Origin: Sedimentisphaerales bacterium
GTDB taxonomy: Bacteria; Planctomycetota; Phycisphaerae; Sedimentisphaerales; Anaerobacaceae
Length of the DNA: 64,000 nucleotides
Assembly: GCA_016927855.1 (NCBI GenBank)
Contig: JAFGLV010000031.1
Location: forward strand, 1 to 64,000
Reading direction: 5' to 3'
Part shown: positions 17,711 through 26,558 of the stretch, in pieces
How the letters are laid out: each line of letters opens with the position of its first letter
Position numbering within the stretch: position 1 is the first letter of the stretch
The notes under the pieces: generated by a model
The model's database searches: none
Seen by the model: only the letters and a program-made list of their open reading frames with translations
What the model was told of the DNA's origin: nothing
Program-made: the position numbers and the translations under genes

Positions 17711-17751
17711 TCGAAGCGGCCCTTCATAGTGAGTCTGTGTTAGGATTCCTG

Positions 17752-19050
17752 ATGATCGCCAGTGGGGTGATACGCGGTGTGCTGACCCTGTCAGGGTTGG
17801 CGCTGACGCCCAAGCAGAAATGGGCGGCCGCTCGAGGTCTCAGTAACCCCAACGGCGCCGGCGATACCTCGGATTTCTGGTTCTTCGTCCTGGCGATCAC
17901 CGCTTTGATCATCCTCGTGGCGCTCCTATGGCACGTCAGCAAGAGACGGCGCGTGCCGCGTCGGGGGCTTTCACGCGAGTTGTTCGCGGAGAACGCGATG
18001 CGCCGAGGACTCAGCCCGCGCGAGCGTCAAATCCTTCTGGCGGTCGTCATGAGAAGCGGCCTGGTCCGAAGCCACGACGTCTTCACGACCGTCGACGCGT
18101 TCGACCGAGGTGCGGCCAAGCTCCTGGCAGAGTGCGTGCGGACACGCACGGTCGACGAGATCGATCAACTGCGAATCGAGGTGGCCTCTCTACGCGAGAA
18201 ACTGGGTTTCCAGGTCGCTTCGCGTGCCAGTGGTCCCGTTCCTTCGAGGACCGCCAGCAGTCGCGACATTCCGGTGGATAGCGTCCTTGAACTGACCCGC
18301 CGTCGCGATCGCAACCGGACGACGATCCAGGCCCGAGTGGTCAGGAACGACGACATCGAGTTGGCCGTGGATTTGGAGACGCCGGTGGAAAGTCATACCA
18401 GTGACGCCTGGCGCGTTCGCTACAGCTTCGGCATGTCGGTATGGGAGTTTGACACCAGCTCCGCGGGCGGTGAAGGCAAGCGGCTGATGCTCAATCATAG
18501 CGACCACGTTCGCTTCGTGAACCGGCGCCGCTTCCCACGCGTCGTGGTGAGCGCTCCTGCACTCATTGCCCATTTCCCCTTCGTCCGGCGCGCCGCGTCC
18601 GAGGTCTCAGAGACTCAAATCGAGTCGGATCGCAGGGGTCGGACCGACGGGATGGCCTTGGACGCACCCGCTTTCGTTGAGGGGGTGGTGACGGAACTGG
18701 CCGGGCCGGGACTTCGCATCGAGGCGCCGCTGGAGGTCCGTGCCGGCGACCGGGTCATCGTGGCATGTCACTTGGCGTCGATGGCAGGTGACGGGGGTGC
18801 GGCACCGGCATGGGACGAAAGCGAGTGCATTGTCGAGAGTGTTGCGCAGGTTAGGCACTGGCGCTCCACCAGCCAGGGGGCGTCGATCGCGGTGGAGATG
18901 ATCGGCCTGAGTGAGTTGGATATCGATACGCTGGTGCGTATCACGAACCAACTAGCCGCGCGCGTCAACGCCGTGGGCGCGTTGCAGCCCGCGCCGGCCC
19001 AGACCGTCGGCGCTGCGGCGAGCGGCTCCATCTTGGGCCAGGAGGCATAA
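17752..19050 (+). CDS. membrane-anchored PilZ-like protein between flgE and flgF, 432 aa
   Basis: A hydrophobic segment lies near residues ~44-63 (FWFFVLAITALIILVALLWH) followed by a basic stretch. A YcgR-N-like region spans ~170-260. A PilZ-like domain follows with NRRRFPRVVV, which supplies an RxxxR element. The second PilZ motif (DxSxxG) reads ELAGPG, so Asp and Ser are lost and c-di-GMP binding is uncertain. The C-terminal ~35 residues are Ala/Gly-rich. ATG 17752 is chosen because AGGA lies close upstream; GTG 17737 is in frame. It could be a flagellar brake or a hook/rod assembly factor. This is position-based inference. Confidence 0.6.
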   Translation: MIASGVIRGVLTLSGLALTPKQKWAAARGLSNPNGAGDTSDFWFFVLAITALIILVALLWHVSKRRRVPRRGLSRELFAENAMRRGLSPRERQILLAVVMRSGLVRSHDVFTTVDAFDRGAAKLLAECVRTRTVDEIDQLRIEVASLREKLGFQVASRASGPVPSRTASSRDIPVDSVLELTRRRDRNRTTIQARVVRNDDIELAVDLETPVESHTSDAWRVRYSFGMSVWEFDTSSAGGEGKRLMLNHSDHVRFVNRRRFPRVVVSAPALIAHFPFVRRAASEVSETQIESDRRGRTDGMALDAPAFVEGVVTELAGPGLRIEAPLEVRAGDRVIVACHLASMAGDGGAAPAWDESECIVESVAQVRHWRSTSQGASIAVEMIGLSELDIDTLVRITNQLAARVNAVGALQPAPAQTVGAAASGSILGQEA

Positions 19051-19051
19051 C

Positions 19052-19759
19052 GTGGCGGATGTCGCAGCCCAACTCAACGCGAGTCTCAACGCTCTGACAA
19101 GAGAGTTCGACACGATCGCGCACAACCTGGCCAACGTCAGCACGGCCGGCTACAAGCGACAGTGTAGTTCGTTCACAAAGACACTGGCGACACAATCCGG
19201 CGAGAATCCCGCGCACGGGAGCCTCGATTTCTCGCAAGGACATCTGATTGAGACCCATCGCACGCTGGATGTGGCGCTCTATGGCAAAGGGTTCTTCGTC
19301 ATCGAGACGCCGGAGGGACCGCTGTATACTCGGCACGGTGTTTTCCGGGAAAACCCGAACGGCCAGATTGTCGATGCTGAAGGGCGCGTCGTGGCCGGCG
19401 CCAACGGGCCGCTGAACATCCCGCAAACAACGGACGTCTCACAAATTACCGTCAGCCAGGATGGGCAAATCAGCACCGGCGGTTCCGTGGTAGGGCAATT
19501 CCGGGTCGTCGAGTTCGGGGAGAACGAAGGCCAGCTCGTTCCGGTCGGATTGTGTTGTTTTCAGGCGCCGAAAGATGTCGAGCCCACCGATGCTCAGAAC
19601 GTTGTGGTGCGACAGGGCTGCCAGGAAGCATCCAACGTGAAGATGGCCGAAGAGCTGGTCAGCATGATTCTCGTTACGCGCATGTACGAAGCCAACATGA
19701 AGCTGGTCAACGTCAAGAAAGACACGACGAACAGCATCATCGGCGTCGCCATGGGCTAG
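19052..19759 (+). CDS. flgF: flagellar basal-body rod protein FlgF-like, 235 aa
   Basis: N-terminal LTREFDTIAHNLANVSTAGYKR and C-terminal EELVSMILVTRMYEANMKL are the paired rod-protein helices. The central block LDVALYGKGFFVIETPEGPL matches the FlgE/F/G group. Length fits FlgF. The start is GTG with AGGAGG seven bases upstream, right after the previous stop. FlgF is a proximal rod protein, and its place directly before flgG supports the call. The Cys residues (CSSF, CCF) are unusual for an exported rod protein. Confidence 0.9.
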   Translation: MADVAAQLNASLNALTREFDTIAHNLANVSTAGYKRQCSSFTKTLATQSGENPAHGSLDFSQGHLIETHRTLDVALYGKGFFVIETPEGPLYTRHGVFRENPNGQIVDAEGRVVAGANGPLNIPQTTDVSQITVSQDGQISTGGSVVGQFRVVEFGENEGQLVPVGLCCFQAPKDVEPTDAQNVVVRQGCQEASNVKMAEELVSMILVTRMYEANMKLVNVKKDTTNSIIGVAMG

Positions 19760-19760
19760 G

Positions 19761-19841
19761 AGTCATTGATGATTGATAAGGGATGATTGGTGATTGGACA
19801 GGCATCGGTGCCAATTATCCATGATCGATCATCCATAATCA
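19761..19841. repeat. degenerate TGATTGAT-type intergenic repeat, imperfect dyad
   Basis: The flgF-flgG gap is filled by partial copies of a 7-8 base unit (TGATTGAT, GATGATTGG). After a central spacer these occur as near-inverted copies (CCAATTATCC, GATCATCC). The two halves can pair imperfectly around 19803. It has the look of a dispersed intergenic repeat family rather than an operator. Confidence 0.55.
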
Positions 19842-19854
19842 AGGGAGTGAAGCT

Positions 19855-20640
19855 ATGTTGAGAGCATTTTCCACTGCCTCGACCGGCATGATGGCTCAAC
19901 AGATGTTGGTGGATGTGATCGCCAACAACTTGGCCAACGTCAACACTACCGGTTTCAAGCAGAGCCAGATCGAGTTTCAGGACTTGCTGTACGCGCGGCA
20001 GAAGGAGGCGGGCACCGAAGTGGCGCCGGGCATCAACGCGCCGACCGGCCTGGAAGTCGGCAGCGGCGTGCGTGTGGCGTCTACCTTGAAGATATTCAGC
20101 TTGGGCGAATTCCGCAACACGGGGCGCAACATGGACATTGCCATCCGCGGCGAGGGCTTCCTCCGGGTGCTGATGCCCAACGGAGACATCCGCTACACGC
20201 GTGACGGCTCGTTGCAGGTCAACGCCAACGGGCAGGTGGTCAGCATGACAGGCTATACGATCGAGCCGGCCATTGTGATCCCCACCGATGCGGCGTCGGT
20301 CGATATCGGCGCCGACGGAGGCATCAACGTCACCGACCAGGCCGGTGTGCGTTCCGTGGTCGGACAGATTCAATTGGCGCGCTTTCCCAACCCGTCCGGC
20401 CTGCACAGCCAAGGCGATAATCTGTTCGCGCCGACGGATGCCAGCGGAGAAGAGGTGGTCGGCATCCCGGCCCAGGACGGATTTGGCGCGATCCAGTCGG
20501 GCTTCCTGGAGAAGTCCAACGTCCAGATGGTCAATGAGCTGGTAAACCTGATCACCGCTCAGAGGGCCTACGAGATCAACTCGCGTGCCATCCGCGCCGG
20601 CGACGAGATGCTCCGAGAGACCAACAACATATCCCGATAG
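19855..20640 (+). CDS. flgG: flagellar distal rod protein FlgG, 261 aa
   Basis: Length and motifs are those of FlgG. These are MLVDVIANNLANVNTTGFKQ at the N-terminus, NMDIAIRGEGFLRVL in the middle and ELVNLITAQRAYEINSRAI at the C-terminus. It also has the FlgG-type insertion (residues ~45-60, LYARQKEAGTEVAPG) after the first helix. A strong AAGGGAG site precedes the ATG. It forms the distal rod that crosses the P and L rings, whose genes follow. Confidence is high. Confidence 0.97.
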   Translation: MLRAFSTASTGMMAQQMLVDVIANNLANVNTTGFKQSQIEFQDLLYARQKEAGTEVAPGINAPTGLEVGSGVRVASTLKIFSLGEFRNTGRNMDIAIRGEGFLRVLMPNGDIRYTRDGSLQVNANGQVVSMTGYTIEPAIVIPTDAASVDIGADGGINVTDQAGVRSVVGQIQLARFPNPSGLHSQGDNLFAPTDASGEEVVGIPAQDGFGAIQSGFLEKSNVQMVNELVNLITAQRAYEINSRAIRAGDEMLRETNNISR

Positions 20641-20649
20641 GACTCAACC

Positions 20650-21651
20650 ATGACCGGTAGAGGCTTAAGTGTGATCTGGCTTGTCGCGTGCGTGCTGATC
20701 GTCGGCGCCTCGGCCCAGACGGGCAGCGCGCCTGCGGATCGCTCCGACGATGACATCCTGCTGCACGTTCATCTGCCGCGAGAGATAACCGTTCGAGACA
20801 GCTTCCTTTATCTCGGGCAGGTCAGTGTGGTTCGCGGCACCGGGCCTGCCGTCGCGCAGGCGCGAGAGATCGGGATGGGCCGGTTCTCGGCGCCGGGCCA
20901 GAAAGTCGTACTCGACCGTTCCACGATTCTCAGCCGGCTTGCCTCGCTGGGGATCCCGGCGGAGAAGATCCGGTTGACCGGCGCCGTCGCCGTGACGGTC
21001 CGGCGTCAGCAGGAGATCATCGAAAGCGAGGACTTCGTGGAGGCCGGCCGGCAGTTTGTCAGCCAGTATACCGCGGCCTTCGCCGTCGCTGAGATCATCC
21101 CGCTGTGCCAGCCCAAGAACCTCGTCCTGGGCGGGCAGCCCGACGACGTTCAGTTGAAGCCTCGATTCGTACGTGGCACGGCGCGGGGGCTGGTCACCGT
21201 CCAGATCCGCGTGATGGCCGACGGAAAGGACGTCGGCGCCAGAGACGTCCCCTTTAGGCTCAAATACGAGAGCCGCCAGGCGGTGACGACAACCGATATT
21301 GCCGAGGGCGCGACGCTGACTCCTGAGAACGTGAAGATCGAGAAGAGAATCTCAGATCAGCCTGAGCCTGCCGGTTGGAAGCCACCGTACGGTCTGGTAA
21401 CCACCCGCGCTCTGCGGGCGAATATGGACGTCGGCGCCGAGATGATCGGCCTGGCCCAATCGAGCGTGCTGGTGCGGCGCAACGAGACGGTTGTCATCCG
21501 CCTCGAGCGGCCCGGCCTGACGGTCACGGCGGTGGGAACGGCTTTGCAGGACGCGCGGACTGGTGAAACGATCAAGGTGCGGAACGACGACTCTCGCCGC
21601 GTCATCGTGTGCAAAGTCAATCCCGATGGTACGGTCGAGCCCGTCCTCTAG
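20650..21651 (+). CDS. flgA: FlgA, P-ring assembly chaperone, 333 aa
   Basis: A signal peptide (VIWLVACVLIVGASAQ) is followed by a region of ~170 residues and then the SAF/ChapFlgA domain at ~215-330 (AVTTTDIAEGATLTPENVKI; VRRNETVVIRLERPGLTV). FlgA is a periplasmic chaperone for FlgI. At 333 residues it is longer than the E. coli protein (219) because of an N-terminal domain, as in several other phyla. It lies ten bases after flgG and shortly before flgH and flgI, as expected. Confidence 0.92.
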   Translation: MTGRGLSVIWLVACVLIVGASAQTGSAPADRSDDDILLHVHLPREITVRDSFLYLGQVSVVRGTGPAVAQAREIGMGRFSAPGQKVVLDRSTILSRLASLGIPAEKIRLTGAVAVTVRRQQEIIESEDFVEAGRQFVSQYTAAFAVAEIIPLCQPKNLVLGGQPDDVQLKPRFVRGTARGLVTVQIRVMADGKDVGARDVPFRLKYESRQAVTTTDIAEGATLTPENVKIEKRISDQPEPAGWKPPYGLVTTRALRANMDVGAEMIGLAQSSVLVRRNETVVIRLERPGLTVTAVGTALQDARTGETIKVRNDDSRRVIVCKVNPDGTVEPVL

Positions 21652-21713
21652 AAGAGGCCGGCTCGGAATGACCCTTACATCACAACATCGTGTGATTTGG
21701 CGAAGGAGAACGC

Positions 21714-22328
21714 ATGAACAGGAAAACAACAGTGGTGTGTGCCCTAGCCGTTCTGCTGGGCATCGGTCCTGTCTTACAGGCCGGGTCCATCTGGGCAAAG
21801 CGTGACAGCAATATGAAGACGCTGTATGCCGATGATGTCGCGCGCAACATCGGGGACATTCTGACCATCATGGTCACCGAAGACAGCAAGGTAGACAACA
21901 AAGCCAAGCGCGACCTCCAGAAAGAGACCGCACGCTCGAGCGATTTCAACGGCAGGTTGAACATCGACGATCTGGTCCCAAGCATGCCGGGCTTCACCAT
22001 GGACGCTTCATCCACCAACGAGATGAAGGCCAAGGCGGACTACAAGGACGAGCGCAGCTTCGTGGACCGCGTCACCGTCGTGGTGGTGGACATTCTGCCC
22101 AATGGCAATCTCGTAGTGGTCGGCACGCGCGACCGGAATATCGCGGGCGATGCGCAGAAGATCGAAATCAGCGGCATCGTTCGTCCCAGTGACATCGCCT
22201 TTGACAACGCCGTCAAGAGCGAGCAAGTGGCGAACTTTCAGATTGTGACCAAGAACACCGGCGTCGCGGCGCCCTACACCCGAACCGGGTGGCTCGGCCG
22301 AGCGTTCGACATCATCTGGCCGTGGTGA
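21714..22328 (+). CDS. flgH: flagellar L-ring protein FlgH, 204 aa
   Basis: The family blocks are present: GSIWAKRDSNMKTLYADDVA, NIGDILTIMVTEDSK and LPNGNLVVVGTRDRNI, and VANFQIVTKNTG near the end. In Proteobacteria FlgH is a lipoprotein. Here the signal peptide (LLGIGPVLQAGS) has no Cys, so it is probably cleaved by signal peptidase I and not lipidated. The ATG has AAGGAG at the correct spacing. FlgH forms the outer-membrane bushing, which supports a diderm host. Confidence 0.94.
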   Translation: MNRKTTVVCALAVLLGIGPVLQAGSIWAKRDSNMKTLYADDVARNIGDILTIMVTEDSKVDNKAKRDLQKETARSSDFNGRLNIDDLVPSMPGFTMDASSTNEMKAKADYKDERSFVDRVTVVVVDILPNGNLVVVGTRDRNIAGDAQKIEISGIVRPSDIAFDNAVKSEQVANFQIVTKNTGVAAPYTRTGWLGRAFDIIWPW

Positions 22329-22374
22329 TGGAGCCGAGCGAAGGACCTTCCCGCCTCTTTGGAGATAGGTGACG

Positions 22375-23517
22375 ATGGAGCCTAACGAGCTACCGGCGTC
22401 GAGCAAAGGACATCGACTCAGGTTGGTCGCTGTCGTCGTGTTGATTCTGGCGGCGTGTGGACCGGGTCGCGCCGAGCGCATCAAGGACATCGTGGATGTG
22501 CTGGGAGTGCGCAGCAACCCGCTCACCGGCGTGGGATTGGTGACGGGCCTGGCCGGCTCCGGCGACACCGGCCTGCTCTCGCGGCAAATGCTGACCAACA
22601 TTCTGAGGGACTCGGGGCTGGTCCTCTCGCCCACCGACCTGACGAGCGGCAGCATTGCGGTGGTCATGGTCAGTGCCGAGCTCGGACCGTTCGACCGCGA
22701 AGGGGCGCGTCTGGACGTAGACGTGGCCTCCTTGGGCGATGCCAAGAGTCTCCAGGGTGCCATGCTTCTGCCCACCCCTCTGAAAGGTCTCGACGGCCAG
22801 GTCTATGCCGTGGCGCAAGGCGGTGTGTCGATCGGTGGCTGGTCCGTCGCCGGCAAGCAGGCCACCTTGTCGAAGAACCACCAGACGGTTGGACGAATTC
22901 CCGACGGAGCCGTTGTCGAAAAATCGGAATTGGCTGATTTTGTCGACCAGGTGGCCGGCCAACGCTTCATCACGCTGAGTCTGCGGAACAATGATTTCAC
23001 CACCGCTCAGCGTATCAGCACTGCTATCAACGAAGCCTACGCCGACAGTGCCGTGGTTCTGGATGCGGCCAGCGTCAGGATCACGGTCCCATCCAGCGTC
23101 TCCCTGAAAGGTCTTGTGGCCTTTCTCGACGACATCACCCAGAAGGAGGTGACGGTGGACATGCCGGCGGTCGTGGTCATCAACGAGCGGACCGGGACGA
23201 TCGTCGTGGGCGAGAACGTGGGTATCTCTGCGGTTGCCATCTCTCAGGGCAGCCTGGTGGTCAAGGTCAAGGAAACGGCCCAGGTCTCACAGCCGACGGC
23301 GCCGTTCTCGGAGGCCGGTTCCACCGAAGTCATCCCCGAGACGCTGGTTGGGGTCGAGGAGCAGAACGCGTATCTGATTCCCGTGAACCGAGCGGTAACC
23401 GTTTCCGAATTGGCCAAGACCTTGAACGCCATCGGAGCGTCACCGCGAGACCTGATCGCAATTTTCAACGCGCTCAAGAAAGCCGGCGCCCTTCAGGCTA
23501 GGTTAGAGATCATGTAA
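22375..23517 (+). CDS. flgI: flagellar P-ring protein FlgI, 380 aa
   Basis: After a signal peptide ending near PGRA, the mature protein begins ERIKDIVDVLGVRSNPLTG with GVGLVTGLAGSGD, the FlgI hallmark. It ends with the usual SELAKTLNAIGASPRDLIAI block. Length matches the family (~365-380). ATG 22375 is chosen over GTG 22369. A Cys in the signal (LAACG) looks like a lipobox but lies before the typical cleavage region; dual processing cannot be excluded. FlgI assembles around the rod in the peptidoglycan layer with FlgA help. Confidence 0.95.
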   Translation: MEPNELPASSKGHRLRLVAVVVLILAACGPGRAERIKDIVDVLGVRSNPLTGVGLVTGLAGSGDTGLLSRQMLTNILRDSGLVLSPTDLTSGSIAVVMVSAELGPFDREGARLDVDVASLGDAKSLQGAMLLPTPLKGLDGQVYAVAQGGVSIGGWSVAGKQATLSKNHQTVGRIPDGAVVEKSELADFVDQVAGQRFITLSLRNNDFTTAQRISTAINEAYADSAVVLDAASVRITVPSSVSLKGLVAFLDDITQKEVTVDMPAVVVINERTGTIVVGENVGISAVAISQGSLVVKVKETAQVSQPTAPFSEAGSTEVIPETLVGVEEQNAYLIPVNRAVTVSELAKTLNAIGASPRDLIAIFNALKKAGALQARLEIM

Positions 23518-23527
23518 GGACGAACCC

Positions 23528-23917
23528 ATGGACGGCATTGAATCGATCGGCGCTCTGTCGGCCCCGGTGTCGGCATCGGCCTTGGATCACATGGAACGCA
23601 TTTCGCTGCGCCAGCGCACGGCTGACGTCACGACGGAGGAGGTCGCGCGCAGCTCCGACGAGAAGAAGAAGCAGTTGGCCAAAGACTTCGAGTCGGTGCT
23701 CCTGACCAAGCTCTTCGACCAGGTGAAGGACTCGATCGCCGACTCCGGCTTCGATGACGACGTGGCGTCCGATCAGGTTCACAGCTTGTTCTGGTCCTAT
23801 CTGGCCCAGGATGTTGCCGACAAGGGAGGGTTCGGGCTCTGGCAGGATATTTACCAGCATTTCAAGGCCCTGGAAGGACAGCAACCCGCCGGTGAATTGG
23901 TGAACAAGGAACTATGA
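23528..23917 (+). CDS. flgJ: rod-binding protein (FlgJ N-terminal domain only), 129 aa
   Basis: The rod-binding motif is seen in KQLAKDFESVLLTKLFDQVK and in the C-terminal helix around LFWSYLAQDVADKGGFGLW. The glucosaminidase domain of enteric FlgJ is missing, as in many non-enteric bacteria where a separate enzyme clears the peptidoglycan. It acts as the rod cap or scaffold. It follows flgI by ten bases and overlaps flgN by four (ATGA). Confidence 0.88.
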   Translation: MDGIESIGALSAPVSASALDHMERISLRQRTADVTTEEVARSSDEKKKQLAKDFESVLLTKLFDQVKDSIADSGFDDDVASDQVHSLFWSYLAQDVADKGGFGLWQDIYQHFKALEGQQPAGELVNKEL

Positions 23918-24435
23918 GCATGGCATCGATTCCAACCCCTGCCAAGGTCGAGGCGTTGTTGGCGGCGCTCGACGAGGACATTAGGCACGCGAAAGCCAGC
24001 CTGGTGCTACTGGACACCCTCAGGAGCCTGCTCATCAAACGTGATGAGACGGCCTTGGAAGCGCTCTTGCAGGACCTGCGGCGGGAGGGCGAGGTCCATG
24101 CCGAAAACGAGCGGCGGCGCGAAGGCATCAGACGCCAACTCGCCGAGGAACTGCACTGCGGCGTCGGGCAAGTCACTCTCTCAGCGCTGAAGGACAAGCT
24201 GAGCGGCGAGCGGCAAATGGCGGTACTGGAGCGACAGAGGCGACTCAAGTCGCTGACGGCGGATCTGAAGCGCGAGTTCACGCTTACCGCCGTGCTCGTA
24301 GCCGACTGCGCGCGGTTCAATCGGTCGCTGATGCGCGTGATCTTCGGCTTGGAAGCCAAAGGCAACATGACGTATGGCGCCAACGGTGCCGCCAGACGCC
24401 AGGCCGCTGCCGCGCTGGTCAACGTGCACTACTAG
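23914..24435 (+). CDS. flgN: FlgN-like export chaperone, 173 aa
   Basis: An all-helical protein with long amphipathic helices (VEALLAALDEDIRHAKASLV; ERQRRLKSLTADLKREF), of the size and position of FlgN, the chaperone for FlgK and FlgL. The ATG overlaps the rod-binding gene as ATGA, and flgK follows 68 bases later. Sequence similarity within the FlgN family is always low, so the call depends largely on order and predicted helicity. The C-terminus (TYGANGAARRQAAAALVN) matches a substrate-binding tail. Confidence 0.75.
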   Translation: MSMASIPTPAKVEALLAALDEDIRHAKASLVLLDTLRSLLIKRDETALEALLQDLRREGEVHAENERRREGIRRQLAEELHCGVGQVTLSALKDKLSGERQMAVLERQRRLKSLTADLKREFTLTAVLVADCARFNRSLMRVIFGLEAKGNMTYGANGAARRQAAAALVNVHY

Positions 24436-24503
24436 ACAAAGGCAACGGTGAGCGTCCGGCTCAGACCGGGCGTCACTGAGGACGACACCTACAGGGTCAG
24501 ACA

Positions 24504-26474
24504 ATGTCGAACTTCTCGATCGGATTGAGCGGTCTCAATGCAGCGTACACGGCGCTGGACGTGGTCGGCAACAATATCGCCAACGCTGCGACCGAAGGCT
24601 ACCATCGCCAGCGCGTCGAACTAGTCCCGGCCTCAGTCAGTCAGAGCAACATCGTGGCATCCGGAGGCGGCGTAGAGGTTGCGGAGATTACGCGCATGAT
24701 CGACGGGCTCTTAGAGCACGAGATAGCTCGGCAACAATCGTCTCATGGGGAGATCTCCCAGCAACTTGCGACGATGAGTACCGTGGAGACGATGTTCGGC
24801 GAGTTTTCCGAGAGCGGCGGGCTGAACACGACGATCGATGCGTTCTTCGACGCGTTGCGCGGCTTGGCGGCCCACCCGCTGGAAAATGTCTGGCGCAACG
24901 AGACGATCAGTGCCGCCAATGTGCTCGCCACGGAGTTTCGACGGCTGGGTGACTCCTTGTCAAGCCTGGGAGAGCAGGTCGTGGTTGAGGCTCAGAATGC
25001 GGCTGATGCCGCTAACTCGCTGATTGCACAGATCGCCGAGTTGAATGGCAAGATACAAATGATAGAGATCAATGGAGGGAATGCCAACAACTTGCGCGAC
25101 CACCGCGACCAGTTGATCGTTGATTTGGGCAAACTCGCGGGCGTTGAGACCCAAGTGCGCGACTATGGCGTCGTTGACGTTTCCATTGCAGGGCTCCCCG
25201 TCGTAACCGGTTCGATCCCCGTCCAAGTTTCTGTCAATCTCAAGAGTGACCAAGCCTTAGGGCTCTTCGCTGCCGGGAGGGCTGACGGCAGCCTGCAGGT
25301 CCAAGGGGGACGCCTGGGCGGCTTGCTTTCCCTGAAGAACGAACTGCTGCCGGGTGTCCAGGATGAGCTTGACACACTGGCGCGAGCGATCATCACTCAG
25401 ATCAACCAGGTCCACGTACAGGGTCTAGGAACAGAAGGGGCTTTCACCGAATTGAGCGGATGGACACTGAACAGCGAGGCTCTCGGTGACAGCCAAGTGC
25501 CTATTACGGACGGCAGTTTCTACCTTAGGTTGACCAATACCGGCACGGGGGAGGTGGGGCGGCATCGCATTGATGTTGATGTTTCGAGTGCGACGCCGGA
25601 CACCCTGGCATCGATTGCAGGCAAGATCGCTGCCATCAGCGGGCTGAGCGCCTCGCTGGATGCGGGACGGCTGCACATCGTGACCGACCTCGGGTACAAG
25701 TTCGACTTCATACCGGCCGTGCTGCCCGAGCCGACGACGAGCAATCTGACGGCCACCGCGCCGCCCACGATCTTGGTCTCAGGGGCCTACACGGGCGAGA
25801 CGAACCGGAGTCTCACCTTCACCGTGGCAGGCACCGGGACCGTGGGGAACGGCAGTCTGCGCCTGGATGTAACGGACGAGGACGGCGAGATCGTTAGCAC
25901 CCTCAATATCGGCGCCGGTTATGCTGCCGGCGACATAATCGAAATGAGCAACGGCATCAAGATCGCCGTCGGGACCGGCGGTGTGAATGACTCCGACAGC
26001 TTCGAGGTGCAAGCCTTGGCGACGACGGATAGCTCGGGCTTCCTAGCGGCTGCCGGCCTGAACGCCTTCTTCTCGGGGGCCAGCGCGTCTGAAATGCGCG
26101 TATGTGACGATGTCTTCAACACGCCGGATCGCATCTCCACCGCCCTCACTGCGGACTTGACGGACAACCTTGCCGCTCTTCGTCTGTCGGACGTGCGCGA
26201 TCAGGCGGTCGACAGCCTGGGCGGCTTGACGCCCAGCGAGTACTACCATCGGATTACCGCAAACTTAGGGCAGACCGTGGCATTGAAGCGATCGCGGCAG
26301 GAGAATATTGAGGCCGTAATCCAGAACTTGACACAGCATCAGAGTGAAATTAGTGGTGTCAATATCAACGATGAAGCGGCACAATTGCTCATCTTCGAGA
26401 AGATGTTTCAGGCTGTCGCCAAGTATATCAACAGCCTGCAGACCGCGTTGAATACCCTGATGGACACTATATGA
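24504..26474 (+). CDS. flgK: hook-associated protein 1, FlgK, 656 aa
   Basis: The N-terminus (FSIGLSGLNAAYTALDVVGNN, ANAATEGYHRQRVEL) and the C-terminus (VNINDEAAQLLIFEKMFQAV, YINSLQTALNTLMDTI) are the standard FlgK coiled-coil ends. The middle carries a long variable region (~330-520). Length is in the upper range of the family. FlgK is the first junction protein between hook and filament. It precedes flgL by 84 bases. Confidence 0.95.
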   Translation: MSNFSIGLSGLNAAYTALDVVGNNIANAATEGYHRQRVELVPASVSQSNIVASGGGVEVAEITRMIDGLLEHEIARQQSSHGEISQQLATMSTVETMFGEFSESGGLNTTIDAFFDALRGLAAHPLENVWRNETISAANVLATEFRRLGDSLSSLGEQVVVEAQNAADAANSLIAQIAELNGKIQMIEINGGNANNLRDHRDQLIVDLGKLAGVETQVRDYGVVDVSIAGLPVVTGSIPVQVSVNLKSDQALGLFAAGRADGSLQVQGGRLGGLLSLKNELLPGVQDELDTLARAIITQINQVHVQGLGTEGAFTELSGWTLNSEALGDSQVPITDGSFYLRLTNTGTGEVGRHRIDVDVSSATPDTLASIAGKIAAISGLSASLDAGRLHIVTDLGYKFDFIPAVLPEPTTSNLTATAPPTILVSGAYTGETNRSLTFTVAGTGTVGNGSLRLDVTDEDGEIVSTLNIGAGYAAGDIIEMSNGIKIAVGTGGVNDSDSFEVQALATTDSSGFLAAAGLNAFFSGASASEMRVCDDVFNTPDRISTALTADLTDNLAALRLSDVRDQAVDSLGGLTPSEYYHRITANLGQTVALKRSRQENIEAVIQNLTQHQSEISGVNINDEAAQLLIFEKMFQAVAKYINSLQTALNTLMDTI

Positions 26475-26558
26475 TTTGTGAGCGATGGCCTGACGCGACC
26501 ATTCAGCCGATCCGGAGAGGCAGGGTGACGTGACACTTCAAACAAACATGAGGTGGTT

